Below are positions 41,108 through 49,553 of a DNA stretch of 64,000 bases, one piece after another. The stretch's first letter is position 1. Each line of letters starts with the position of its first letter. Source of the stretch: Micrococcales bacterium UBA7469 (GTDB lineage: Bacteria > Actinomycetota > Actinomycetes > Actinomycetales > Microbacteriaceae); contig DLPB01000011.1 of the NCBI GenBank assembly GCA_002479805.1, positions 1 to 64,000 of the forward strand. Direction: 5' to 3'. The position numbers and the translations under genes were made by a program. A model generated the notes under the pieces. The model did not search any database. It was not told the DNA's origin and saw only the letters and a list, made by a program, of their open reading frames with translations.

Positions 41108-42862
41108 ATGTCTAAGGAAATGCTCACCGGAGCACAGGCAATCATCCGCTCGCTAGAGATGCTCGGTGTTGACACTGTCTTCGGTTTGCCAGGCGGCGCA
41201 ATTCTTCCAACCTATGACCCACTGATGGACAGCAAAAAGATCCGTCACATCTTGGTGCGCCACGAACAGGGTGCGGGTCACGCTGCCGAGGGCTATGCCG
41301 CTGCCAGCGGCAAGTTGGGTGTTTGCATCGCAACTAGCGGCCCGGGTGCCACCAACTTGGTAACCCCGATCATGGACGCGATGATGGACTCGGTTCCGAT
41401 GCTTGCAATCACCGGCCAGGTGAACTCGCACGCAATTGGAACCGATGCTTTCCAAGAGGCTGACATCGTCGGTATCACAATGCCAATCACCAAGCACAGC
41501 TTCTTGGTTACCGATCCGGCGGATATTCCAGGCACCATGGCAGCAGCCTACGAGCTGGCAACCACCGGTCGTCCGGGTCCAGTTTTGGTTGACGTTGCCA
41601 AGGACGCCCAGAACAAGAAATTTGAATTCTCCTGGCCACCTAAGGTCGAACTGCCTGGCTACAAGCCGGTAACTGACCCGCACGGTAAGCAGGTGCAGGC
41701 AGCGGCCGAGATGATCTTGGCTTCTCACAAGCCGATCTTCTACGTCGGTGGCGGTGTGATTCGCGCTGGAGCGCATGCCGAACTTGCTCGTTTGGTTGAG
41801 CTGGTTGGCGCACCGGTTACCACCACATTGATGGCTCGCGGAGCGTTCCCAGACTCACACCCAAACCACCTAGGTATGCCGGGAATGCACGGCACCGTTC
41901 CTGCGGTGACCGGCTTGCAGAAGGCAGACCTGTTGATCACCCTCGGTGCTCGATTTGATGACCGAGTAACCGGAGATGTAAAGAGCTTTGCACCCAGCGC
42001 CAAGGTGATTCACGTTGATATCGACCCTGCGGAGATTGGCAAGATTCGTCACGCCGATGTGCCAATCGTGGGCGATGCCAAGGTGGTAATTGCGATGTTG
42101 ACTGCCGAGTTGGAAAAGCAACTCGGTGGCAAAAAGCCTGACTTTGGTTCTTGGTGGCAGTTCCTAAACGGCCTCAAGGAGCGTTACCCACTGGGCTATG
42201 TCGACCTAGACGATGGCAAGCTGGCACCTCAAACCGTTATCAAGCGCATCGGTGAACTATCGGGCCCTGAGGCCATCTACTGCGCAGGCGTCGGTCAGCA
42301 CCAGATGTGGTCGGCTCAGTTCATCAAGTATGAGCGGCCAAACTCCTGGGTAAACTCCGGTGGTGCCGGAACCATGGGTTATTCGGTTCCAGCTGCTATG
42401 GGTGCCAAGGTTGCTCAGCCGGAGCGTTTGGTTTGGTCGATTGATGGCGATGGTTGCTTCCAGATGACTAACCAGGAGCTCGCAACCTGCGCGATCAACA
42501 ACATTCCAATCAAGGTTGCGATCATCAACAACTCCTCGTTGGGCATGGTTCGTCAGTGGCAGACGCTGTTCTACAACGAGCGCTACTCGAACACTGATTT
42601 GCACACCGGAACCGACACCGTGATGATTCCAGACTTCGTCAAACTCGCAGATGCCTACGGTTGCCTCGCGATTCGCGTCGAGAAGGAAGAAGAGATCGAC
42701 GCCGCCATCAAGTTGGCGATTGAAACCAATGACCGCCCGGTGGTAATTGACTTCATCGTTGGTCGCGATGCCATGGTTTGGCCAATGGTTCCAGCCGGCG
42801 TCTCAAACGATGCGGTGCAGTATGCCCGTGACGCAGCTCCAATCTGGGATGGGGAGGAGTAA
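41108..42862 (+). CDS. ilvB: Acetolactate synthase, large (catalytic) subunit
   Basis: The 584-residue ThDP enzyme shows TVFGLPGGAILPTYDPL, RHEQGAGHAAEGYA (catalytic Glu) and the ThDP-binding DGDGCFQMTNQELATCAINN motif. The C-terminal quinone-site-like segment SLGMVRQWQTLFYNERYS is typical of ALS. It makes acetolactate from pyruvate. ATG at 41108 has GAAGGA upstream; an in-frame TTG at 41081 directly after ilvD adds nine residues and is less likely. The small subunit follows four bases later. Confidence 0.95.
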   Translation: MSKEMLTGAQAIIRSLEMLGVDTVFGLPGGAILPTYDPLMDSKKIRHILVRHEQGAGHAAEGYAAASGKLGVCIATSGPGATNLVTPIMDAMMDSVPMLAITGQVNSHAIGTDAFQEADIVGITMPITKHSFLVTDPADIPGTMAAAYELATTGRPGPVLVDVAKDAQNKKFEFSWPPKVELPGYKPVTDPHGKQVQAAAEMILASHKPIFYVGGGVIRAGAHAELARLVELVGAPVTTTLMARGAFPDSHPNHLGMPGMHGTVPAVTGLQKADLLITLGARFDDRVTGDVKSFAPSAKVIHVDIDPAEIGKIRHADVPIVGDAKVVIAMLTAELEKQLGGKKPDFGSWWQFLNGLKERYPLGYVDLDDGKLAPQTVIKRIGELSGPEAIYCAGVGQHQMWSAQFIKYERPNSWVNSGGAGTMGYSVPAAMGAKVAQPERLVWSIDGDGCFQMTNQELATCAINNIPIKVAIINNSSLGMVRQWQTLFYNERYSNTDLHTGTDTVMIPDFVKLADAYGCLAIRVEKEEEIDAAIKLAIETNDRPVVIDFIVGRDAMVWPMVPAGVSNDAVQYARDAAPIWDGEE

Positions 42863-42865
42863 AGA

Positions 42866-43372
42866 ATGTCTCAGCACGTACTCTCACTTTTGGTTGAAGA
42901 CCGTCCCGGAATTCTGACCCGCGTGGCGGCGCTGTTTGCTCGTCGCGGCTTCAACATTGAATCGCTTGCGGTGGGCACCACCGAGGTGGAAGGGCTGTCT
43001 CGCATCACCGCGGTTGTGAACCTAGACGGTCAGCCGCTGGAGCAGGTCACCAAGCAGCTCAACAAGCTAATCAACGTCCTAAAGATCGTTGAACTGGAGC
43101 AGGACTCGTCAATTGCCCGCGATCACATGCTGATCAAGGTAAAAACCGATGCGTCAACTCGCTCACAGGTGCTAGAAGCCGTTACGCTATTTAGAGCCCG
43201 AGTTGTTGATGTTGTGAGTGACTCGGTTGTAATCGAAGTCACCGGCGACTCAGCAAAGTGCAAGGCGTTCATAAAGGTGCTCGAGCCATTCGGCATCAAA
43301 GAACTAGTTCAATCTGGAGCAATCGCGATTTCTCGCGGCTCTAAGTCAATGAGCGAAAAAGTACTTCGCTAA
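42866..43372 (+). CDS. ilvN: Acetolactate synthase, small (regulatory) subunit
   Basis: The 168-residue protein has an N-terminal ACT domain (HVLSLLVEDRPGILTRVAALFARRGFNIESLAVG) and the C-terminal small-subunit domain (MLIKVKTDASTRSQVLEAV, FIKVLEPFGIKELVQSGAIAISRG). It confers feedback inhibition by valine on IlvB. The GGGGAGGAG just before its ATG is a strong ribosome site within the end of ilvB. Confidence 0.95.
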   Translation: MSQHVLSLLVEDRPGILTRVAALFARRGFNIESLAVGTTEVEGLSRITAVVNLDGQPLEQVTKQLNKLINVLKIVELEQDSSIARDHMLIKVKTDASTRSQVLEAVTLFRARVVDVVSDSVVIEVTGDSAKCKAFIKVLEPFGIKELVQSGAIAISRGSKSMSEKVLR

Positions 43373-43413
43373 ACCAATAGTTTTTCCTATCAACCATCAG
43401 AGAAAGAAATAAA

Positions 43414-44439
43414 GTGGCAGAAATCTTCTACGACAAGGATGCAGACCTAAGCATCATCCAGGGCCGCAAGGTCGCCGTGTTGGGCTTTGGCTCACAGGGT
43501 CACGCTCACGCACTGAACCTAAAGGACTCCGGCGTAGACGTCGTAGTTGGTCTTCCAGAGGGATCAAAGTCTCGCGCCAAGGCAAGCGAGCAGGGCCTAA
43601 AGGTTCTTACCCCCGGTGAGGCAGTGAAGTGGGCAAACGTTATCGTGGTGCTCGCTCCGGACCCAAAGCAGCGCGACCTTTACACCAATGACATCGCTCC
43701 AAACCTGGAAGCTGGTGACGCGCTGGTATTCGGTCACGGTTTCGCAATTCGTTTTGGCTACATCACCCCACCGAGCGATGTTGACGTATTCCTAGTGGCT
43801 CCAAAGGGCCCAGGTCACCTAGTTCGCCGCGAGTATGTCGCCGGCAAGGGTGTGCCAAACCTAATCGCAGTCGAGCAGGATGCAACCGGCAAGGCAATGG
43901 AGGTAGGTCTTTCCTACTCCAAGGCAATCGGTGGAACCCGCGCCGGCACCATCAAGACCACCTTCACCGAGGAGACCGAGACCGATCTATTCGGTGAGCA
44001 GGCAGTGCTCTGCGGTGGTGCTTCTCAGCTAGTGATGTACGGATTTGAGACCCTAACCGAGGCTGGTTACCAGCCAGAGATCGCCTACTTCGAGGTGCTC
44101 CACGAGCTAAAGCTCATCGTTGACCTGATGTACGAAGGTGGTATCGCGAAGCAGCGTTGGAGCGTTTCTGACACCGCTGAGTACGGTGACTACGTTTCCG
44201 GTCCGCGCGTTATTGGCCCAGAGGTCAAGGACCGCATGAAGGACGTGCTAACCGACATTCAGACCGGTGCATTCGCAAAGCGTTTCATCGACGACCAGGA
44301 TGCCGGCGCTCCAGAGTTCAAAGCACTTCGCGCTAAGGGTGAGGCTCACCCAATCGAGGCCACCGGCCGCGAGCTGCGCAAGCTGTTCAGCTGGATCAAG
44401 CAGGACGACGACTACCAAGAAGGCAGCGCAGCCCGCTAA
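43414..44439 (+). CDS. ilvC: Ketol-acid reductoisomerase, class I
   Basis: The 341-residue protein has the NADPH loop VLGFGSQGHAHALNLKDSG, the metal-binding FTEETETDLFGEQAVLCGG and ELKLIVDLMYEGGI, and the length of short class I enzymes. It converts acetolactate to dihydroxy-isovalerate using NADPH and Mg2+. The start is GTG with AGAAAGAA upstream. Like the sugar-binding protein it uses CTA for many leucines, a sign of high expression in this organism. A strong terminator follows. Confidence 0.96.
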   Translation: MAEIFYDKDADLSIIQGRKVAVLGFGSQGHAHALNLKDSGVDVVVGLPEGSKSRAKASEQGLKVLTPGEAVKWANVIVVLAPDPKQRDLYTNDIAPNLEAGDALVFGHGFAIRFGYITPPSDVDVFLVAPKGPGHLVRREYVAGKGVPNLIAVEQDATGKAMEVGLSYSKAIGGTRAGTIKTTFTEETETDLFGEQAVLCGGASQLVMYGFETLTEAGYQPEIAYFEVLHELKLIVDLMYEGGIAKQRWSVSDTAEYGDYVSGPRVIGPEVKDRMKDVLTDIQTGAFAKRFIDDQDAGAPEFKALRAKGEAHPIEATGRELRKLFSWIKQDDDYQEGSAAR

Positions 44440-44449
44440 AGCTTCACCT

Positions 44450-44477
44450 AAAAGCCCCCGAGCAATCGGGGGCTTTT
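44450..44477 (+). terminator. Terminator after the ilv operon
   Basis: AAAAGCCCCCG / CGGGGGCTTTT forms an 11-bp stem with a six-base loop and ends in TTTT, eleven bases after the ilvC stop codon. Confidence 0.92.
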
Positions 44478-44492
44478 GGCTATTCTGGGGCA

Positions 44493-45032
44493 ATGGCTAA
44501 AGCAATCTTCTACGGGGTCATATCACTCGACGGATACCTGGCAGCACCCGATGGGGATATGAGCTGGGCGGAGAAGTATCTTTCTCCCGATGAGGATTTT
44601 GGCTGGATGGAGTTGATTTCCAGCTCTGGTGCGATGCTGCAGGGTCGCAAGACCTTCGAGTTTGAACTCGATTCGGTTCCAGATATGGAACGCATTTTGC
44701 CGACCTATGTCTTGACCGAGCAGCCGCTGAAGTTTGATGGACTAACGATTCCTAACCTCTATTTCATCGGGGGAGATCTGCGCGAGGTGGTCAAAACCAT
44801 CATGCAAAAGCACCCAGGGGATCTGTTTATCGGCGGTGGTGCGATGCTGGTGGACACGCTTTTGGTGATGGGCCTTATCGATGAGCTTCGATTGTTTATC
44901 GCCCCGGATATTCTCGGGGGAGGAACCAAGCTGTTCAAAGGCTCCAAGGTTTCTCAGCAATTCAAATTGCAATCCAGCAAGTCGTATGAATCTGGTCTGG
45001 TGGAGTTGCGACTGCGGAAAAGTGGCTATTAG
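44493..45032 (+). CDS. Dihydrofolate-reductase-fold (RibD C-terminal domain) protein
   Basis: The 179-residue protein matches the RibD C-terminal-like family: FYGVISLDGYLAAPDGDMSWAE, GAMLQGRKTFE, DLFIGGGAMLVDTLL and ELRLFIAPDILGGGTKLF. Relatives reduce deaminated pteridine or flavin precursors, but many stand-alone members have no known substrate. It is a single gene between two regulated units. The CsoR-type operator for the following small gene starts three bases after its stop. Confidence 0.85.
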   Translation: MAKAIFYGVISLDGYLAAPDGDMSWAEKYLSPDEDFGWMELISSSGAMLQGRKTFEFELDSVPDMERILPTYVLTEQPLKFDGLTIPNLYFIGGDLREVVKTIMQKHPGDLFIGGGAMLVDTLLVMGLIDELRLFIAPDILGGGTKLFKGSKVSQQFKLQSSKSYESGLVELRLRKSGY

Positions 45033-45034
45033 GT

Positions 45035-45052
45035 AATACCCCTGGGGGTATT
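45035..45052. promoter_or_regulatory. CsoR/CstR-type operator upstream of a small Cys-rich protein gene
   Basis: AATACCCC-TG-GGGGTATT is a perfect 18-bp inverted repeat of the kind bound by CsoR-family repressors. It matches the site at 49547-49562 in front of the CsoR-family gene. A -10-like TAATGT (45059-45064) lies downstream so that the operator would cover the -35 region. Confidence 0.8.
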
Positions 45053-45095
45053 TTGTAGTAATGTGTTTTTGTTTCCAAAAACAAAGGAATTGATT

Positions 45096-45218
45096 ATGTG
45101 CTCACAGGCAATGTGTTACGAATGCAACAAGATCACTTGGCAGGGTTGCGGCCAGCATGTCGAAGAAGCCCTGGCTGGCGTGCCAGAAGACCAAATCTGC
45201 AGCTGCCCACGCGACTAA
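45096..45218 (+). CDS. 40-residue cysteine-rich protein, probable member of the CstR-like regulon
   Basis: A short frame opens with ATG preceded by AAAGGAA and ends TAA. The product starts MCSQAMCYECNKITWQGCGQ and has six cysteines (2, 7, 10, 18, 35, 37), as CYEC, GCGQH and CSC, with His21. The spacing suggests binding of a metal or sulfane sulfur. I recall similar short Cys-rich hypothetical proteins in other actinobacteria but know no function. A perfect CsoR-type operator sits 43 bases upstream, tying it to the rhodanese operon. It is below usual annotation length limits and easily missed. Confidence 0.8.
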   Translation: MCSQAMCYECNKITWQGCGQHVEEALAGVPEDQICSCPRD

Positions 45219-45278
45219 TAGCCGCCTTGCGGCACTAGACTTTAGCCATTCCCATCGCTGTCGATAACGACGTTAGGT

Positions 45279-46880
45279 TTGCCATTGTCTAAGCCAGTTG
45301 TTCTTATTGCTGAAGAGCTTTCGCCTGCCACGGTTGAGGCCCTCGGTCCAGATTTCGAAATCCGCAGTGTTGATGGGGCGGATCGCTCCCAACTACTGCC
45401 TGCCCTGGCAGACGCCAATGCCGTGCTGATTCGCTCGGCAACCAAGATGGACGAAGAAGCCATCGCAGCGGCTCCAAAGCTCAAGGTAATTGCCCGCGCC
45501 GGTGTTGGCTTGGACAACGTCGACATCAAGGCCGCAACTAACGCCGGTGTCATGGTGGTAAACGCACCAACTTCCAACGTGATCTCTGCTGCCGAGTTGG
45601 CCATTGGCCAACTGATGGCGCTCTCCCGCCACATCCCAGACGCCAATGCCTCGCTAAAGAACGGTGAGTGGAAGCGCGCTAAGTACACCGGTGTTGAGCT
45701 GTATGAAAAGACCATCGGAATCATCGGTCTTGGCCGCATTGGAACCCTGGTGGCCCAGCGACTTTCCGGCTTTGGGGTGACCCTGATCGGTTATGACCCA
45801 TACGTTACCCAGGCACGCGCCGAACAAATCGGTGTTGAGCTGGTCGATATGGATCAGATGATGAAGCGTGCTGACTACATCACGATTCACATCCCAAAGA
45901 CTCCGGAGACCACCGGCATGATCTCAACCGATCAGTTTGCGATTGCCAAGCCAAATCTTCGCATCGTGAACTGCTCCCGCGGTGGCATCATCGACGAGGC
46001 GGCGCTCTACGCGGCGCTTAAGTCTGGCCGCATCGCAGGCGCTGGTTTGGATGTGTTCGTAAATGAACCTCCAAAGGACTCACCACTTTTGACTTTGGAG
46101 AACATCCTGGTCACCCCACACCTTGGTGCATCAACCGATGAGGCTCAGGAGAAGGCTGGTATCTCGGTTGCTCGCTCAGTTCGTCTAGCGCTAGCCGGCG
46201 ACCTAGTTCCAGATGCCGTAAACGTGGCCGGCGGTGTAATCGACGCTTCGGTGAAACCGGGAATCCCGCTGGCCGAGAAGCTTGGCCAGATTGTTGCCGG
46301 CCTTGCCCACACCTCAATCGTGTCGGTGGAGTTTGAGGCTCGTGGTGAGATTGCCGCCCACGATGTCACGGTGCTGAAGTTGGCCGCCCTCAAGGGCCTA
46401 TTCCAGACCATGGTCACCGAGCAGGTCTCTTACGTCAATGCACCGCTCATGGCGGAGCAGCGCGGTGTTGAGGTTCGCCTGACTCAGGCAACCGAGAGCG
46501 ATGAGTACCGCAACGTCACCACTTTAAAGGCTGTGCTTTCGGATGGTTCGGTAGTTTCTGCTGGCGGCACCGTGATTGGCCCGAAGCACCACCAGAAGGT
46601 AGTTTCCATCAATGGCTATGACGTCGAGCTTTCAATGGCCGACCACATGGTTGTCATGGTTTACCAGGATCGTCCAGGAATCGTTGCGGTTTACGGCAAG
46701 GCGTTCGCCGAGGCCAATGTAAACATCGCAGCGATGACCATTGCTCGTCAGCAGCGCGGTGGCAAGGCACTGAGTGTTATTACCGTGGACTCTCCGGTTG
46801 CACCGGAAATCCTGGAGCAGCTGCGGGCAGAGATTAAGGCCGACACCATGCAGGCGATTTCTATCTCAGAGGCTTACTAA
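45279..46880 (+). CDS. serA: D-3-phosphoglycerate dehydrogenase
   Basis: The 533-residue protein is the long actinobacterial SerA. Segments in order: a substrate/NAD core (LKVIARAGVGLDNVDIKAATNAG, IGIIGLGRIGTLVAQRL, NCSRGGIIDEAALYAAL, VTPHLGASTDEAQEKA), an intervening domain, and a C-terminal ACT domain (VVMVYQDRPGIVAVYGKAFAEANVNIAAM) for serine feedback. It starts serine synthesis from 3-phosphoglycerate. TTG at 45279 is chosen with weak support; TTG at 45285 is an alternative. Confidence 0.94.
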   Translation: MPLSKPVVLIAEELSPATVEALGPDFEIRSVDGADRSQLLPALADANAVLIRSATKMDEEAIAAAPKLKVIARAGVGLDNVDIKAATNAGVMVVNAPTSNVISAAELAIGQLMALSRHIPDANASLKNGEWKRAKYTGVELYEKTIGIIGLGRIGTLVAQRLSGFGVTLIGYDPYVTQARAEQIGVELVDMDQMMKRADYITIHIPKTPETTGMISTDQFAIAKPNLRIVNCSRGGIIDEAALYAALKSGRIAGAGLDVFVNEPPKDSPLLTLENILVTPHLGASTDEAQEKAGISVARSVRLALAGDLVPDAVNVAGGVIDASVKPGIPLAEKLGQIVAGLAHTSIVSVEFEARGEIAAHDVTVLKLAALKGLFQTMVTEQVSYVNAPLMAEQRGVEVRLTQATESDEYRNVTTLKAVLSDGSVVSAGGTVIGPKHHQKVVSINGYDVELSMADHMVVMVYQDRPGIVAVYGKAFAEANVNIAAMTIARQQRGGKALSVITVDSPVAPEILEQLRAEIKADTMQAISISEAY

Positions 46881-46893
46881 GTCTTTACCAAAA

Positions 46894-46922
46894 AAACAGG
46901 GCCCAATCTGGGCCCTGTTTTA
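46894..46922. terminator. Terminator between serA and the convergent CoA-disulfide reductase gene
   Basis: AAAACAGGGCCC / GGGCCCTGTTTT forms a perfect 12-bp stem with a five-base loop and A/T tracts on both sides, so it can stop transcription from either direction. Confidence 0.92.
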
Positions 46923-46931
46923 GTTTGAAGA

Positions 46932-48578
46932 TTATTTAGTTGCTGCTCTTGCTCTGGCGTCCATGCCGCTGCGCCAGGTGGTGTATCCACCGTCTAGATT
47001 CCTAACGTCAATGCCTTGGCTGCGCAGGATCTGAGTCGCGGTGTGACCGCGTTGACCAACTGCACACGTCACAATGACCTGCTTACCGATTAGCTCGCTT
47101 ATGTGATTGCGCAATTCATCTACGGGGATCAGGACCGAGTTTGGAATGCTGCCTAGTTGATTCTCCCCTTGAGTCCTGACGTCAATCACAACTGCGCCGG
47201 CTTGTTGAGCGGATTCAACTTCGTACCACTGGATGTTCGGAGTCTTGCCCTGAAGAACGTTGTTACCAACGTAACCAGCCTGATTTATCGCATCTTTGGC
47301 GCTACCAAAAGGCGGTGCGTATGCGAGCTCCAGGTCCATCAGATCATCAACGGTGAGCCCAGCAAAGATTGCGGTGGCAATGACATCGATTCGCTTGTCA
47401 ACACCGTCAAAACCAACGCCCTGGGCACCCAGCAGCTTGCCACTCTCAGGGTCAAATAGCAGCTTGAGGGAAACTCGTTCCGCCCCCGGGTAATAGCCAG
47501 CATGGCTACCAGGGTGAAGGTGAATCACATTGTGCTTTATGCCATTTGCCTTTGCGGCGGTCTCGGTAAGTCCGGTAACCGCCACCGCCATCCCAAACGC
47601 ACCGATGATGCCGGTGCCGATTGCCTTTTTGGCAGACACTTTCTCGCCAGCGATGACATCCGCAACCAGGCGGCCGTGGCGATTGGCAAGATTGGCCAGC
47701 CAGATCATCTGGTTTTGCCCGGTTAGCGAATTGGTCTTCTCGGCAGCGTCACCCACGGCATAGATGTCCGGATTGGAGGTGCGCATTTGGTCATCAACCC
47801 AGATGCCGCCAGCTTGACCTATTTTGAGTCCGGCAGCGACGGCGAGACTGTGATCGGCTTCAACCCCGACGGCCATGACAACCAGATCAGCGGCTATTTC
47901 CTTGCCACTTGAGAGCACAAGCGACCGCTCTTTGATCAAAGTGGTGTTGGCATTGAGTTCGAGGTTTATCCCGTTTTCCACCAGCAGAGCTTGCAGCGGT
48001 TCAATGATCTCCGGGTCATACTGCGGCAGGATCGTGTCCTTTGAGCTGATCAAGGTGGTGTCAATGCCGCGGTGTCTTAGGTTCTCGGCTAGCTCAACAC
48101 CAATAAAGCCAGCTCCGATGATCGCGGCCGATGAAACCTCACCCTTGTCCACCAAGGCCTTAATCTTCACCGCATCGGGAACGTCGCGCAAAACATGAGC
48201 TCTCTCAGCCCCCTCTATTTGAGCGATTTTGGGCTTTGCCCCGGTGGAGAGGATCAGTGAGTCATAGCTCTCGATGTAGTTTTGCTGGGATTCAAGGTTT
48301 TTGACCTCGACAGTCTTTTCTGCGGCGTTGATCTTGACCACTCGCGTATTGACACGAACGTCGAGATTGAAGCGGTTTTTCAGAGACTGCGGGGTTTGCA
48401 GAAGCAAATCGCTCTCCTGCGGGATTACCTCACCAACGTGATAGGGCAGCCCGCAGTTGGCATAGGAGACGTGAGGACCCTGTTCGAAAACGATGATTTC
48501 AGCCTCTTCTTTTTGCCTGCGAAGCCGGGTTGCAGCCGACATGCCGCCGGCAACACCACCAACAATTACTACCTTCAA
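46932..48578 (-). CDS. cdr: CoA-disulfide/persulfide reductase fused to a rhodanese domain
   Basis: The 548-residue protein has a pyridine-nucleotide-disulfide oxidoreductase core: FAD loop VVIVGGVAGGMSAATRLRR, single redox Cys42 in SYANCGLPYHVGE, second loop AAIIGAGFIGVELAENL, and FAD motif PDIYAVGDAAE. It ends in a rhodanese domain with Cys505 in VTCAVGQRGHTA. This CoADR-Rhd fusion type reduces CoA persulfide or polysulfide with NAD(P)H in studied bacteria. It is the last gene of the CsoR-family operon, starting one base after the upstream rhodanese gene. Confidence 0.92.
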   Translation of the reverse strand: MKVVIVGGVAGGMSAATRLRRQKEEAEIIVFEQGPHVSYANCGLPYHVGEVIPQESDLLLQTPQSLKNRFNLDVRVNTRVVKINAAEKTVEVKNLESQQNYIESYDSLILSTGAKPKIAQIEGAERAHVLRDVPDAVKIKALVDKGEVSSAAIIGAGFIGVELAENLRHRGIDTTLISSKDTILPQYDPEIIEPLQALLVENGINLELNANTTLIKERSLVLSSGKEIAADLVVMAVGVEADHSLAVAAGLKIGQAGGIWVDDQMRTSNPDIYAVGDAAEKTNSLTGQNQMIWLANLANRHGRLVADVIAGEKVSAKKAIGTGIIGAFGMAVAVTGLTETAAKANGIKHNVIHLHPGSHAGYYPGAERVSLKLLFDPESGKLLGAQGVGFDGVDKRIDVIATAIFAGLTVDDLMDLELAYAPPFGSAKDAINQAGYVGNNVLQGKTPNIQWYEVESAQQAGAVVIDVRTQGENQLGSIPNSVLIPVDELRNHISELIGKQVIVTCAVGQRGHTATQILRSQGIDVRNLDGGYTTWRSGMDARARAATK

Positions 48579-48911
48579 TTACTTCACAATCTTCAGGCCG
48601 GCACGCTGCCAGCCAATCATTCCGCCGGATACGTTCAGCACCTGGAAACCGGCTCGGCTGAGGATCTCAGCTGCCCGCTGGCTGCGCATGCCAGATTGGC
48701 ACACCACAATAATCTGTCGCTCTCTTGGGATTTCGCCCAAGCGTCGCTCAATTACCTGCACCGAGATGTGCTTGGCTCCGGGTGCGTGGCCGCTGCGATA
48801 CTCGCCTGCCTCACGGACATCAATCAGCATCGCACCCTGCTGCTGTGCCTCGAAGGCTTTGGCAGGGGAGACGGTCTGGTACTTCTTTTTGAATAGGTCG
48901 AAAAATCCCAC
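48579..48911 (-). CDS. Single-domain rhodanese (second in operon)
   Basis: The 110-residue protein has the rhodanese fold with LIDVREAGEYRSGHAPGAKHI, the active-site loop VVCQSGMRSQRAAEIL and NVSGGMIGWQRAGL. It likely carries persulfide sulfur on the loop cysteine. GTG at 48911 overlaps the upstream rhodanese stop (TAGTG) and gives a short amphipathic leader (GFFDLFKKK). A longer in-frame start at 48956 is rejected because it lies within the upstream gene. Confidence 0.9.
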   Translation of the reverse strand: MGFFDLFKKKYQTVSPAKAFEAQQQGAMLIDVREAGEYRSGHAPGAKHISVQVIERRLGEIPRERQIIVVCQSGMRSQRAAEILSRAGFQVLNVSGGMIGWQRAGLKIVK

Positions 48912-49228
48912 TACTTGCTCGCCTCGAAGGAAACATCCTTGCCTGCGGCGATCCAAGCACCGGTACCACCGGCAACGGACACCACGTCAAAGCCTTGAGC
49001 CAAAAGGTAATCGGCAGCCTTCATGGAGCGCACCCCACCCTGGCAAATTAGCCAAATCTGTTCGTCCTGTGGCAACTCGGCGGTGCGATCTGCAACAGTG
49101 CTCAGTGGAATGTGGTGGGCATTTGGAACGTGTCCAGCCTCAAACTCGTGATCTTCACGCACGTCGACAACGAACTTGCCTTCCGCAATCGCGTTTTCTA
49201 GGTCATTGATAGTTACTTCGGTAGCCAT
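48911..49228 (-). CDS. Single-domain rhodanese (first in operon)
   Basis: The 105-residue protein has FVVDVREDHEFEAGHVPNAHHIPLS, the loop WLICQGGVRSMKAADYLL and SVAGGTGAWIAAG. The ATG at 49228 has AAAGGATAAGA upstream and lies 21 bases after the CsoR-family regulator stop, so it is co-transcribed with it. The loop cysteine should be the sulfur carrier. Confidence 0.92.
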   Translation of the reverse strand: MATEVTINDLENAIAEGKFVVDVREDHEFEAGHVPNAHHIPLSTVADRTAELPQDEQIWLICQGGVRSMKAADYLLAQGFDVVSVAGGTGAWIAAGKDVSFEASK

Positions 49229-49249
49229 TTCTTATCCTTTCTAAATCCT

Positions 49250-49507
49250 CTAGCTCAGCGAGAGGAAAGCCTTTTCTAGTTTTGCCTTGTCGGCGATACC
49301 TGCCTCATCGCTTCCGCAGTGTGAGATGCCGGAGGCGATCAGGGTGAAAGCTGCGCGGCTAATCGCAGCCTGGGCAGCTGCTAGCTGGGTTAGCACATCG
49401 GTGCACTCGCGGCCTTCTTCAACCATTCGAATAATTCCACCGAGTTGGCCCTGCGCTCTTGCCAGACGCTTCTTTACGGCGTCCAGATCCTCTTCGGGAA
49501 TCTGCAT
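49250..49507 (-). CDS. cstR: CsoR-family repressor, probable persulfide sensor of CstR type
   Basis: The 85-residue all-helical DUF156 protein has the family core LDAVKKRLARAQGQLGGIIRMVEEGRECTDVLTQL and ASGISHC. Cys35 and Cys64 align with the two sensor cysteines. In copper-sensing CsoR the residue four before the second cysteine is a His ligand; here it is Gly60. CstR-type persulfide sensors share the lack of this His. Its operon partners (rhodaneses, CoA-persulfide reductase) support sulfur rather than copper sensing. The symbol is assigned by this reasoning. Confidence 0.82.
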   Translation of the reverse strand: MQIPEEDLDAVKKRLARAQGQLGGIIRMVEEGRECTDVLTQLAAAQAAISRAAFTLIASGISHCGSDEAGIADKAKLEKAFLSLS

Positions 49508-49524
49508 GAATACAGCCTTTCAAC

Positions 49525-49553
49525 TTGACGTTCTAAACTATAGCACATACCCT
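49525..49553 (+). promoter_or_regulatory. Probable promoter of the rhodanese lipoprotein gene, overlapped by the operator
   Basis: TTGACG (49525-49530) and TACCCT (49548-49553) are separated by 17 bases; TANNNT is the usual actinobacterial -10. The operator at 49547-49562 covers the -10, so repressor binding would block transcription. Confidence 0.5.

Noticed and set aside
41108..44439. Branched-chain leader peptide or attenuator before ilvB or ilvC
   Set aside because: The gaps before ilvB, ilvN and ilvC are 27, 3 and 41 bases with no Leu/Val/Ile-rich short frame and no alternative hairpins.
45033..45278. Riboswitch (for example serine- or glycine-related) before serA
   Set aside because: The space is filled by the operator and the 40-residue gene; only 60 bases remain before serA and they show no conserved riboswitch structure.
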